From NCBI GenBank assembly GCA_024195585.1, contig SWBL01000013.1, positions 218,247 through 282,246 of the forward strand: a stretch of 64,000 nt of DNA, written 5' to 3'. This document shows positions 19,701-30,049 of this stretch, one piece after another. A program made the translations under genes and the position numbers. Below the pieces are notes generated by a model. It was not told where the DNA came from and made no database searches. It saw only the letters and a program-made list of their open reading frames with translations. Each line of letters begins with the position of its first letter. Position 1 is the stretch's first letter. The DNA comes from Aureobasidium sp. EXF-3400. Its lineage: Eukaryota; Ascomycota; Dothideomycetes; Dothideales; Saccotheciaceae.

Positions 19701-22187
19701 TCTTTTCGAGCTTGGTGGCAAAGTCGAGAGATCTTGCCTTCTCGAGTCGAGTTTTGAGTTGCTGCGGCTTGGGTTGTTTTACGAATCTACCGAGCACCCA
19801 GTCGTTGTAAGCAACTACGAAGTCAGTCCAGCGGTCAGCATCGTCGGGCGTTGGAGGCTTCTCCCAGACGACATCTTCATAACCAAGGCCCTTGTACTTG
19901 ACCAGGGCTGTATCGACCTCACGGATACGCGCCTTGTCAATCTCTTCTGTTGGGATGTTGACAATGCTCGTGTATTTGACATCGAGCACAATGTCAATAC
20001 GAAGATAGTCCTCAGGGATCGCATCTTCTGTTCGCATTTTCGGTTGACGTGCTTCATCTCGTTTGGCAAATGCCTTTCGCATGACACCAGCCGTAGTACC
20101 CCATACCCAGGGGCCGGGCATCCAAGCAGCTTGGAAATATGACTTTCCGTTCCAGCGAACAAGGTAAGCCTTTTCATCTTCCGGAACTCTTTCATAGCCG
20201 CAGCTTGGATCGTAGTTGTCCTCGTCGATTGGCTTCCATGCGACAAGAGATCCAACCTTGCCTGGGCAATCGAGACACTCTTTGCATCTCCAATCCTGGC
20301 TGTAATCCTGAAGCCTCTGAGTTGCCACATCATCACTGTCAAGATCCATGAGACTGTCTGACTTGGGCGGCAAATGCTCAAAGTGGAAGCCTCTGGAGCA
20401 GGCGGTACAGCGGAACATGACATTTTCAGGGTTGTTAATAAGATTCTGGGGTACTGGGTAGATAGGGTCTTCACCGTTGTTCTCCTCACGATCCTTTTGC
20501 TCCTGTTGAGGAGTCTTGCGCTCTCGGAAAGGTACACATGAAGCGCCGTGTTGCTTACAGTCAGAGCACCTTCCATGATCAGGTGCTGTAGGGTCCTTCT
20601 TCATGGGGACTGCGATGCAGCGACGACACTGAAGAACAAAGTCGTTCTTACCGACTTTGGTGACCAGATGCTCTCTCGATCCACGGTGACCGATGCAGCT
20701 CTTGTGGTATGCGTAGACACAGCCTTGACAGTAGATCAGAGCGGCAAAGTTAGTACCATTCTGACATGAGTCACAATGTTGAATGTGACGAGCGCGGAAT
20801 GGATCAGATCGTGGCAAATCCTTGAAAGACTCACGAGCTCCAACAGGCTTAGGAGGAGCGACAGGTCGTGGTTCTGACTCGGAGCGATAGATGTCGTTAA
20901 CACCTGGATCCTGCATGTCACCCTGGTGACGGGTTGAACGACCAGACTGACGGACGCCCTGACCTGAAGGTCTTGAGGTGCGAGGTCTTGAGTTGTTGTA
21001 CTGCAATTCGTCTTCGTCTCCATCGGCATAGTTGATCGGATTGCTTTGAGACCTCAACGAACGCTTGCGTTTTCTGCTGGGAAGGACGTCAGACTGGAGA
21101 ATGAAGCCGTCATTACCTTCTTCTGAGTCAGCTTGGGATATGGACTCGAGCCGTCTCGAAGTTTTTCTAGAATCGGTATTGGATGGAACGACCCTTCCAG
21201 AGCGACGAGGAGCTGGACCATCGTCTTCAGAGCCACTGTCGTACTTTCTTGCTTTCCGCGATTTCTTCGAGCGCGAAGGATGTTCTTCTTGATCAAGGTA
21301 TTCAAGAGCTTCAACGGTATCGACGTAACCAGATTTGCTTGGTTTTGGACGCTGAATTTGTTCGACCTCGCTTTCTTCCTCGGCATAATCGTCGGCGTCT
21401 TGGACATTCTCTGTGTATTCTTGTAGAGCATCCTGGCCGTTCTCGTATTGTAATAGATCGTTGAAGGAGACCTTACGTGCAGGAGGAATTAGCTTGAGAC
21501 GACGGATGGGAGACATGATGACGAGGTTGGAGGGTTGCAGGACTTGGTTGTCGCAGTAGATGAAAGAGATGACAGTGTATGGGAAAGGGCAAGGCTCTGT
21601 AGCCTTTATATAGGTCGATGAGAGTGAAAAGGAAAGAATAGTGATAGAACAAGTGGTATGTGAAGCTTGCGACAGAGGTATGGTGGTGTGAAGAGGAAGG
21701 CAGCGCTGCAGGCAACGATGGGTAGTGTCGATAGGGCAGTAGTGAAAGGGCTTACCTGCTCCGTGTGTCTATCGACGAACTCGACATTGTAGTATACATC
21801 TTCATTCTTTGCAATCTCTTTCAATACACGACGGACGATGTTGGCACCATATGTACAGTCGGTGTAGTCATCTCGATTGAAGGTGGGGTCTTGGGTGATT
21901 ACAACCTGGACAGTCTGCCTGGGCTTTGTAGACGTGATAGGTTGTGGAGTGGAGGCTCTTGGTTGTAGAGCATCCTCCTCGTCGTCGGCGATACCCTCAA
22001 CGATGGCGTCAATATCGAAATCGTCATCTTCGAAGTGGTTGGCAGTATCAGTGGCAGTGGCTGGAGTGTTAATCGGGGCAAAGGTCCTTGGAGGCGGAGC
22101 GGGAGCAGATGGCTGAGGGGCGGTGTTGACAGTGCGAGGCTTCCATCGGGAGAGGTCGACGTTCAGTTCATCTTCGGAATCGGACAT
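16765..22187 (-). CDS. mit1: Mit1-like CHD chromatin remodeller (PHD, chromo, SNF2, C-terminal zinc finger)
   Basis: Model exons: 22187-21756, 21471-17905, 17855-17259 and about 17163-16765, giving about 1,664 residues. Introns 1 (284 nt) and 2 (49 nt) keep frame cleanly; intron 1 joins VEFVDRHTEQ to VSFNDLLQYENG, a chromo-like motif. The last acceptor (CCCGAG at 17164) is the only phase-compatible one I found and is uncertain. Domains in order: acidic N-terminus, two Cys/His zinc-finger blocks of PHD type (CDSCQNGTNF; CRRC), chromodomain-like region, SNF2 ATPase with DEMGLGKT, LILDEGQRLKS and LLTGTPLQNN, helicase C with SRAHRIGQKKK, an AT-hook/SIM-like basic region, and a C-terminal finger (CVACQHLHPLGSCPLK and CGLCGLAHYG). 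This layout matches the Mit1 subunit of the SHREC silencing complex. Confidence 0.8.
21603..21612 (-). promoter_or_regulatory. TATA-like box inside MIT1-like intron 1
   Basis: The minus strand reads TATATAAAGG about 90 bp upstream of an in-frame ATG at 21516 (MSPIRRLKLIPPARK, then the exon 2 frame). This could start a shorter transcript that lacks the first 144 residues. Confidence 0.35.
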
Positions 22188-22537
22188 GGTTGGTTATGGT
22201 ATATGGACATTCGCATGCACGTCGCAGACAGAACAGAGCGCGAGTTGAGCCGGAGAGAAGATGGAAAAGTTGGCGTATGAGTGGGATGAATATGCGTTAC
22301 TTGTCAGGAAAGAGCAGACCCGCTGTTGATCAGACCCAAGACAGATGAATCACAAAGAAGGAAGTCGCGATAGTTTGAGTAAGAGCGACCGAATGGAAGA
22401 CGCGACAGATACCGAGACGGACGCGACTGTCGCCGAGCTTGGACCCTGAATCATGATGCTTTCTGGGGCATTCTATTTTCCTCAACTTAATTATTTTCTA
22501 CCTCACTCAGTACCGCCACCAACTCTTTTCGACTGGA
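22188..22537. promoter_or_regulatory. shared upstream region of MIT1-like gene and MRM1
   Basis: A 350-bp region between divergent start codons. No other feature recognised. Confidence 0.5.
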
Positions 22538-24709
22538 ATGCTCGCCGCCGCCTCTGCGCAAGCGCGTACTCCTAGACTCTATCTGCAATGTCGCCGTAAA
22601 TCCACCCTCTCGGCCATCAACCGCACCCTCGATCAGTCCATCCGGAGAGACCGCCGCAAAGCCCTCGATGATCTGAACAAGATCAACGACGAACGTGGTG
22701 CCTCCTTCCCATGGCAGGATCGAAACCACCGATCCACATTCGACGACTCCGCTCGCAATAAATACACCAACCATGAGGACCGTGAGGACAGGCACACATC
22801 GAGAGGCCCGGCTTCTAAGCGAAATCAAGCCAACAGAAATGCAGCCTTCACCATTCGCAAGTCCAATAAGCGCCCCGAAGGCAATGCTATCGATGAGAAT
22901 CCAAGATATGATATTCTGAATGTCCCCTTCACCGACAAGCACCACTTCACCCAAGAGAACTGGAACCTTCTGATGGAAGCTGTCCAGCTAGCCGAGGACA
23001 AATATGTTAGAGCGCTGCCAACCCGCCCTTCTACCTTGCCACAGTTCGAAAAGGATGAGCCTAGTGTCACGCTCAACGTAAAAAGACAGCTTAAGAAGAC
23101 TTTCAAGGAAGACCTTGCTACTGTTGAGCCTACTCTGTCCCGCGAGAAGAACGAGTGGCTGCGTGTGATACAACATGTTGGTAACGCTTTGAAGAATGCA
23201 AGGTCAAACAACATATATATTCCTGGTAGGCGTTGGTTTGAGGGAGGCGATCCCATGAGTGCTATCAAAGCATCCGTCTATCCTATTCAACCACCAGCTA
23301 CCCCACCACAAGCTGCTAATTGGGCCCAAGAGCTCCAAGACATGACCGTGCTGAACAAGGACATGCGTAGCGTTGTTATCCAAGAACTTGTCAACAAGAA
23401 TGCAGCTGCTCTTATTAGCGGTCAAGAATTGCGTCCTATAGAGCTCACAGGTGCTCTTGACAATTCCAGATCGGAAAGGCGAGCCAAGGAAAGAGACGAA
23501 GAAATGCAGAGGGACTCTTTCAAGGAAGCAAAAGAAAGAAGAAAGCTGGAAGAAGAAAGTCGACTCGACGATGACCAACTCTTTTCCCTCGTCAACAACA
23601 ACAGAGAAAAGAACAACGACAGAAAGAACAAGTACAAGGAGATCCAGGAGCCTAGAGACAGGAAAGACAGAGACAGCCGTTCGTCACCACAATCATTTCG
23701 TGATGATAGGGACGCATATGTTTCAATCCCATACACAACAGCTGCCTCGGAGTTTCTGTACGGCTTCAACGTTGTCATTGCAGCTCTCACTGCCAGACGC
23801 CGTCAGATGTACAACGTCTACATCCACAGCCGCGCGCTTTCCAACTCGTCGAGCGCAAAAAACATCAAAAGCCTATGCAGAAAGGCTGGTGTCAAATACA
23901 CGGAAGTTGATGATTCTTTCCTTCCTAAAATGGACAAGATGGCCCAAGGCCGTCCTCACAACGGCTTAATCCTCGAAGCCTCACCTCTACCAACCCTACC
24001 CACAAAGTCGCTAGGCAAGATTGGCGTAACAGACATGGCCATCCCCATCGACCTAGCCGACCAAAGCGCCGAAGAAGCAAAAGTAAACGGCACCCCATCA
24101 ACCATCCCCTTCCACTACGCCCACACATGGCGCAAACCTCTCGTCCTCCTCCTCGACGGCATCCTCGACCCAGGAAACCTAGGCAACATTCTACGCACAG
24201 CACACTTCTACGGCGTCGACGCAGTCGCCATCTGCACAAACACCTGCGCCCCCGTAAACCTCCCCATCGTCCAAAAAGCAGCTTCCGGCGCCGCAGAAGC
24301 ATTAACCCTCCTCTCCATCCCCACACCCGCAAACTTCATCACCACATGCAAGAAACACGGCTGGACCGTCCACGCCGCCGTAGCCCCCAACGCCAGCTCT
24401 GCTAAATCTTCAAAGGGCAATTTGGTCACGTCTAACATGATCTCGCCGCTCTCGCGCAGCCCGAGTATCTTGATGATCGGTGCTGAAGGCGAAGGTCTTC
24501 GTGCTAATCTTGCTACCAAGGCTGATGCCAATGTAGGCATCAGAGGTGCCAAACCTGCTCTCCCTGAACTCGATGTTGGTGTTGATAGTTTGAATGTCGG
24601 ATCTTCGGTTGCTGTCTTACTAGAGGCCTTTTTCAGGAAACCTGATAATCTTGAAGATGTCCCTGAGGATACGCCGAGGGATGATACTGTTGCTGGTAGA
24701 ATTGTATAA
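22538..24709 (+). CDS. MRM1: mitochondrial 21S rRNA 2'-O-ribose methyltransferase Mrm1-like (SpoU family)
   Basis: 723 residues, single exon. The Arg-rich N-terminus (MLAAASAQARTPRLYLQCRR) looks like a mitochondrial presequence. The middle is charged and disordered. The substrate-binding L30e-like domain begins near residue 400 (EFLYGFNVVIAALTARRRQM). The SPOUT catalytic domain spans about 530-700, with LLLDGILDPGNLGNILRTA near 537, SILMIGAEGEGLR near 642 and LNVGSSVAVLLEAF near 685; these are the three motifs of the knotted SAM-binding site. Yeast Mrm1/Pet56 methylates a guanosine in the peptidyl-transferase region of mitochondrial large rRNA. The protein is longer than the yeast one because of the charged insert. 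Confidence 0.9.
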   Translation: MLAAASAQARTPRLYLQCRRKSTLSAINRTLDQSIRRDRRKALDDLNKINDERGASFPWQDRNHRSTFDDSARNKYTNHEDREDRHTSRGPASKRNQANRNAAFTIRKSNKRPEGNAIDENPRYDILNVPFTDKHHFTQENWNLLMEAVQLAEDKYVRALPTRPSTLPQFEKDEPSVTLNVKRQLKKTFKEDLATVEPTLSREKNEWLRVIQHVGNALKNARSNNIYIPGRRWFEGGDPMSAIKASVYPIQPPATPPQAANWAQELQDMTVLNKDMRSVVIQELVNKNAAALISGQELRPIELTGALDNSRSERRAKERDEEMQRDSFKEAKERRKLEEESRLDDDQLFSLVNNNREKNNDRKNKYKEIQEPRDRKDRDSRSSPQSFRDDRDAYVSIPYTTAASEFLYGFNVVIAALTARRRQMYNVYIHSRALSNSSSAKNIKSLCRKAGVKYTEVDDSFLPKMDKMAQGRPHNGLILEASPLPTLPTKSLGKIGVTDMAIPIDLADQSAEEAKVNGTPSTIPFHYAHTWRKPLVLLLDGILDPGNLGNILRTAHFYGVDAVAICTNTCAPVNLPIVQKAASGAAEALTLLSIPTPANFITTCKKHGWTVHAAVAPNASSAKSSKGNLVTSNMISPLSRSPSILMIGAEGEGLRANLATKADANVGIRGAKPALPELDVGVDSLNVGSSVAVLLEAFFRKPDNLEDVPEDTPRDDTVAGRIV

Positions 24710-25117
24710 AAATAGACATTCTGATGATTGGGATGTTGTTTGTATATATAGCATTGACGACTTTATTGTATATTACCTTTTTCCTCACCCTTTATCAAAA
24801 ATGTATCTATGATATTTGCTATGTGTTCTACATTATCCGTCCCAGTCAATCTCAGACTCTTCTACTCTACCAAAGCCAGAGTAAAACAAGGTGGTCGTGT
24901 GGTTTCGGCAATGTTGAAAATCGGACCCTGTTCGCGTTCAACGCTAGAGCGGCCTTGCAGCAAGTGTGGTGTGGTGTGGTGTGGTGCATGTGATGTGTTC
25001 GACCTGCAGCCTGCACTCTGCAGCACATCCACTTTCCTGCACATCAGCCGGGAGTTTTGGAACGGTTAATGCGGCAACCCCCATCGCGATGTGCCAGACA
25101 GAGCACGCGCGTATCTG

Positions 25118-25184
<67 letters not shown>

Positions 25185-25626
25185 GCATCCTCCTCAACAA
25201 CGTCAGGGGAAACCGTCTCACCCAGCAAGCAGCGGCAAAAAAGATTGAAGTTTGAGAGGAAAGAAATAAAATCGGCAAAGTTGTAAAAGAGGAAAAGGGT
25301 ATATCTATAAACGCTTTCTTTGCAACAGAGAAACAAAAGAAACAAAAGGAGGAAAAACTGTTCTCTCCTAGCTACGGATCCATTTTCTCGTAGCATCTCT
25401 AGTAGTAAAGTATGACTTTTCGCGCCTGCCGTATGCTTTGTTGGCTCCAGATCAATAGAAAAACGTCCATTGCGAGTCCAAGGATGCCACCTTCCGACAC
25501 AAGCCAACCCATCTGCCATCTCCAGCAAATCCAAAATAGAAAAAGGTGTAATGAGTAAAAAGGCCTTCTGAGCCACGGGATATCAAGTTGAAGAATCGAA
25601 AGTAGAAGAAGTAAAAGAAAAAAACT
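24710..25626. other. intergenic stretch with CAT microsatellite
   Basis: 3' flanks of two convergent genes plus the (CAT)22 tract. Long ORFs through the repeat are low-complexity artefacts. Confidence 0.6.
25118..25184 (+). repeat. (CAT)22 trinucleotide microsatellite
   Basis: Twenty-two uninterrupted CAT units in the 3' intergenic region. The perfection of the repeat suggests recent expansion or high mutability. Confidence 0.97.
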
Positions 25627-26831
25627 TTACAGCTTCAATGCGCGCTCAAAGACGTCAAGATTGAAAGCAGAGTTTCTAAAGTCGTCGGCACCAGGTTCAG
25701 GAGCGTATTTTTGACGTCCTGGTTCAATGTCGTCTTCGGCGATTTCATCCTGGTGGGCGGGGATGGTGTGCTTCTCTTCAATCCCACTATCGCTGCGGGA
25801 TACTTGGGAGATGCGAGATTCATAGCTGGGAGTGCGAGCAAGGCGATCATTACAAGCGACGAAACGAGCAGTGAAGAATCCCTTGACACCATTGCTAAGC
25901 CAGATGATTTCACCATGCTTGATGGAAGCAACATCGATAACTCCAGCATGACAGATACCTTGATCGATGGCCCAGCGGCGAGTGGTTCCTTGTTGGCCTC
26001 CACAGTCTGTGTGCGGAGTCACCCATTTTCCATCACGGTAGAAGTAAGGGGTCGTGATAGATCCATCCATGACTTGGTTGTCGCGGTTAAATAAAATGAC
26101 TTCCTTAGCATCCTGATATGATTGAATCGAAGCGCATTGCCTGGCGTAATTGTACATTGTCCGGTAGTGAGTTTTAGCACGGGTGAAAGTCGTAGTCCGG
26201 GTTGGTAGAACATCCAGCACGGCCTTGAAGATGGGTGTCGGAGACGCCGCCTCCTGATTTGATTTGCCCAAGTCCAGAGTAGTCGGGAAGAGAAGTGGCT
26301 GCTTCATGGCCATGATTGGCTCAACTCCAATTTCCATTTTCCCATTGTGACGCAAGCATACTCGGACCTGTGAGACATTGTCAGCCTTTGTGCTTCATTG
26401 TACAATTGCGAAGTTTTTTTTATTGTAACGATCTCTTTGAGACTGTCGCGTGCCTGTGGCGCATGCATGTCTTTGTTTGCAAACAGAACCATGACGCACA
26501 TGGTGTGTGAATGGATTGGATAGATGGCATGAAGAAAGAACAAAAAATCACGTACCTTGAACGGACATTTGTTGCCGGTCTTCTTCTTGTGTTCGGCGAC
26601 GGCGGTTTGGATGCGATTGAACAGATCAACAGGTCCTTTCAGCCTCTTATTGGTGTCATACCAGCCCAGATGGTCGGCTGCAGTGACGAGGCGCTCGTAG
26701 TGATATTTGATGAGATATGCAGCCTTGGAGTCCGGACAACAGACAGGATTCTGAGCATTGCGCTTCATCGAGCCATCGTAGCGCAACGAAGTGAAGACAT
26801 ACTGATCTTCGATGGGAATCTCATCCAACAT
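25627..26831 (-). CDS. ABZ2: aminodeoxychorismate lyase (Abz2-like, PLP fold-type IV)
   Basis: Exons 26831-26556 and 26367-25627 are joined over a 188-nt intron (GTACGT donor, CACAG acceptor, phase 0) to give 338 residues. The N-terminus has FTSLRYDGSMKRN and YLIKYHYERLVTAADHLGW, typical of fungal Abz2. The second exon has NQVMDGSITTPYFYRDGKWV, GGQQGTTRRWAIDQGICHAG and IIWLSNGVKGFFTA, the PLP-phosphate and substrate loop of class IV aminotransferase-fold lyases. The enzyme converts 4-amino-4-deoxychorismate to p-aminobenzoate plus pyruvate in folate synthesis. The C-terminus is extended and acidic. The intron is longer than most in the window, but I could not recognise a foldback copy in it. 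Confidence 0.85.
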
Positions 26832-27817
26832 GTCGAATTGATGTCGAGCGGTGGTTATCCAGGACGTCTGGGATGAAGATGGTCGTAAATGAAATTTTGG
26901 TGGGAATCAGCGGTTCAGGCTAATATTCAAAGAGACATTATGGTTTGTAGTGGTGGAAGTCAAGGCGGGGCGAATTGTGTGGGATGTCCAGAAGTTTTAA
27001 GAGAGACGGAGCTGGGGTATCAACAGGACGCGAAGGCCATGGCACGGCAGAAGGCGGAAGAAAATCGAGAGACTCGAGTGGATGATGAAAGAGAGTCAAG
27101 GGACACTGGGGGTTTCAGGTCGCGGCACTGGCAAGGTTTTGAGGGTGGAAGTTGTGTGGGCGTTGAGAAAGAATGCCCCCGCGCGTCTTGGTTCCTTGTA
27201 CGGACGGCGCGCTCGCTCGCCCTGGCCGACTTTGCCGGTCTCGCAATCACCGCAATCTAATAAGCCCATCCAACACAATGAGGCGCTTATTCGGTTGTTT
27301 TTTGCGTTGCGACCGAGAGATTACGTTAACTGCTGCTGAGTCTGATGACAGTCACCTACCAAATCGGCAGCGTCGGTAATCGAGCATTTCACATCTTACC
27401 ATGAATTCTAGCAGTGGCACGGAAATAATACGTCAAGGCCCCAGAGGGAGCATGAAACCAAACGGTCTGGGGCCTCTGGGCACCAAGACGTCAAAAATTG
27501 GCCGCATGTTTTGCTTGCTCTCGCGGACCCCGGCTGCGTGAACAGAGAACAGCCGGTTCGTTCCTGTGTGTACAAAGTACATGAACTTTTGCCATTCCAA
27601 GCTTCCGATAGAGCTATTCGAGTACAAAAATTATGGCTCAATGCAGATTCTCGGATCGAAGTCTGACATGCGATATAATGAGCTGAAATGGTACTGTAGC
27701 AAAAGAAAGTTGGAATAAATCAATGGGTATGTACGCCGCTCGCTCCATATTTACAGAATTCCTCATCAACGCAAAGAACGCCAACCATGCAGAATGCTCC
27801 TCTTGTTTTTTCCCATG
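26832..27817. other. intergenic stretch
   Basis: About 1 kb between two minus-strand genes. GC-rich ORFs of 60-120 codons overlap on both strands but show no family signal. It includes the ABZ2 upstream region and the RBR ligase 3' flank. Confidence 0.5.
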
Positions 27818-29641
27818 TCATCGCCTTACTGGGATGACCCAACGTTCGTCTTGATCATCTTCCAGTTCATCAGAGTCCCATCCGTCTTCTTCATCGCGAA
27901 CAGCCAGCTCGACAAATCGTCTGAATGCTGCAGCTGCTGCTGCATCGATCTGTTGCTGATTGGGAGGGACCTGCTGTTGTTGAGGTAAAGGACCTGCTCT
28001 TCTTCCGTCTAGAGCGGCTACTCTGCCACCTCGGGCGCGTCTCGCTCCACCTCTACGTGCTGGCTGCTGTGCGGCCTCTGCTGCTGCAGGTTGAACGTTG
28101 TTGTCTTGAGCAGGCTGGACAATGGCTGCAGCATTGTCCTGAGCATCGAGCTCTTCTGCAAGCGCTCTTGCTGCGGCCTCGTCCTCTTCCCGCTGCAGAG
28201 CCTCTGCTTCTTCTCTGTCTGCTGCCTGGGCTACCGCCAGAGCCTCTTGCTCCCAGCGCCTCGCACCAACAAAAGCACCTCCCTGGCCTTCGTCACCCTC
28301 CTCTAGCTCCCATAGCTTCTGATAACATTCTGTGCCAGGCTTATTGAAATGTTGATACGGGTTGTCGGGGCACAGCCATGCGCCACACAGGTAGCAGAAG
28401 TGGGTGGCGCATTGAACACAGCGCATGTGGTTGCAACCCATAGTCTTCTGTGTAGGACTGCTACAGGTAGGGCACGGCGAGGTATGCGTGCGGATATAGT
28501 CGTAGCTGGCCTTCTCCTCCTCTGACAGTTCTGAAGGGTTGCGAGGCCAGCAACGAGCGAAGTCACCATGCCATCCTGCATAACAAGTTTTGCAAAAGGC
28601 GAAACTGCACTTGCTGCAGATAGCCAGTCTATCAGAGGGGGAGTGGCCCTTTTTCACCGTCTCCGTATCGTCTTCATCTTCACTCGATGACTCCGGGTAC
28701 ATTGAGAGATCTTGTGGGATAGGCGGGTACTTGTCACTGCGAGCAGGACCTTGGCACCAGGTACGCGGGCAGTAAACAGTTGTCTTGTCGGCTTCCTGCT
28801 TCTTCTTGCGCTTCATGTCGACATAGCGGCGTATCATGGACTCTTCGATACCCATTGCAAGCAGCTCTTTCGGGTGTAGTGTCTTTTCCTTTCGCCTCTT
28901 CTTTTTCTGACCAACCGGGGCGTCCTTGCCACAGGTGGGGTCTAGACACTGCACTCTTCCAACGTCGCCCTCGGTGATGCAGTTGTTATAAAAGTCTTGC
29001 AAACAGGTCTGACAGAAGACATGACCACAGCGACGCATGCGATAGCATGAAGAACCTTTTTTGGGCTCGAGACAAATGCCGCAGTCAAAGGTGCCAGCAT
29101 CAAATGTAGCCTTCTTGGTACAGGTGTCATAATCGAGTAAAGCAGGCTTCAGAGATGGTGGCAGGTCGAGACCAGTGACTTCCAAGTCAAAAGCCTGCTC
29201 GGCTTGTTGTTGTAGGAAGTCGATATAGGAGAAGAGGATCTGACAGCGACCGTATTCATCCCACAGCTTCTCACATTCACGCTCCAACTCTTTCAACTTG
29301 TCGTCGGGAAGCCATTTTGGCGTGGTAGACAGGAGGATGGTTGGCGGCTTCTCAGCAGGGTAACCTTCGGGAAGGGAGAGCTTCAGCTGTAGAGGCGGAA
29401 GATGTTCGAGACGATAGGTTTCGTCAAAATCGGGTACGAAAGATGAGTTTTTGATTTGGCCATTCTCCGAGTCTGGTGGGGATGGTGGTGGCGCTGAGGG
29501 AAAGCGCAAAGCGAGAGGACTCGAGGGGTTGACGGGGAGATGTAAGGAAGCGGCGAAAGGGTTATTTGGGTCAACGAGGAGTTCGGGATAAATGGCCGAG
29601 ATGGTTGACAACTCTTCTTCTCTCTCGTCTTCAATGTCCAT
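27818..29641 (-). CDS. ITT1: RBR-type E3 ubiquitin ligase with RWD domain (Itt1/RNF14-like)
   Basis: 607 residues, no intron. The N-terminal RWD domain spans about 5-150 (EREEELSTISAIYPELLV; LKLSLPEGYPAEKPP). RING1 starts near residue 187 (CGICLEPKKGSSCYRMRRCG, then HVFCQTC). The IBR has CSKCSFAFCKTCYAGWHGDF. RING2 has SPCPTCSSPTQKTMGCNHMR, with the expected catalytic Cys in MGCNHM, then FCYLCGAWL. RBR ligases take ubiquitin from E2 onto that Cys before transfer. Yeast Itt1 interacts with translation termination factors, and RNF14 acts on stalled translation complexes. The C-terminus is Ala/Gln-rich and disordered with an RRGGARRARGG segment. Confidence 0.9.
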   Translation of the reverse strand: MDIEDEREEELSTISAIYPELLVDPNNPFAASLHLPVNPSSPLALRFPSAPPPSPPDSENGQIKNSSFVPDFDETYRLEHLPPLQLKLSLPEGYPAEKPPTILLSTTPKWLPDDKLKELERECEKLWDEYGRCQILFSYIDFLQQQAEQAFDLEVTGLDLPPSLKPALLDYDTCTKKATFDAGTFDCGICLEPKKGSSCYRMRRCGHVFCQTCLQDFYNNCITEGDVGRVQCLDPTCGKDAPVGQKKKRRKEKTLHPKELLAMGIEESMIRRYVDMKRKKKQEADKTTVYCPRTWCQGPARSDKYPPIPQDLSMYPESSSEDEDDTETVKKGHSPSDRLAICSKCSFAFCKTCYAGWHGDFARCWPRNPSELSEEEKASYDYIRTHTSPCPTCSSPTQKTMGCNHMRCVQCATHFCYLCGAWLCPDNPYQHFNKPGTECYQKLWELEEGDEGQGGAFVGARRWEQEALAVAQAADREEAEALQREEDEAAARALAEELDAQDNAAAIVQPAQDNNVQPAAAEAAQQPARRGGARRARGGRVAALDGRRAGPLPQQQQVPPNQQQIDAAAAAAFRRFVELAVRDEEDGWDSDELEDDQDERWVIPVRR

Positions 29642-30049
29642 GGTGCCCGAATCGGGGTGACTCGTGAGTGGCTGGGTGCTATGAGCAATTCATAAGTGCA
29701 AGTGAGTCTTCGGGCGAAAGACTATATATTGGCGCAAGCGATGGTAAGTAATGGAAACAGAGAGACCTGTGTTGCAGAGAGAAGAATAAATGTTGGGTGG
29801 CGCGGTGAATGAGAGATGGCGGCTTTGACGGTGTCTTGGTTTCGCCTCGGTGACGGCTGGCAGAATCTCACCGCCTGGTCATTGACACGGGCCGAAGCGT
29901 CTTATCGCCGGCCTGCTGGAGAGGCTGCGGAGCCGTGTCTTTCGTCAGAGCTCCCCAGAAGTTGGTTCCTTGAATCTGGCTGGAGCTCGTGTCTTGCGTC
30001 TTCCTACCTTAGTCTTCACAGCAAACATCTCTGGAAGGAAACAGCCAGT
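29642..30049. promoter_or_regulatory. shared upstream region of RBR ligase gene and CAX4
   Basis: About 400 bp between divergent genes. A TATATA-like stretch lies near 29726. Confidence 0.4.

Noticed and set aside
25118..25184. CRISPR or minisatellite array
   Set aside because: The tract is a simple 3-bp repeat without spacers, in a eukaryotic sequence.
24944..25576. 210-codon minus-strand ORF with a run of Met residues
   Set aside because: It exists only because the CAT microsatellite reads ATG on the minus strand. There is no conserved sequence on either side.
26368..26555. ABZ2 intron (188 nt) as another foldback copy
   Set aside because: It is enlarged, but I could not find the CCTCCC end, the GTGTAGCTATAA arm or the ATGCACAATA core.
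26889..27260. 123-codon plus-strand ORF between ABZ2 and the RBR ligase gene
   Set aside because: Lies in a GC-rich spacer with long overlapping ORFs on both strands. No codon pattern or family similarity stands out.
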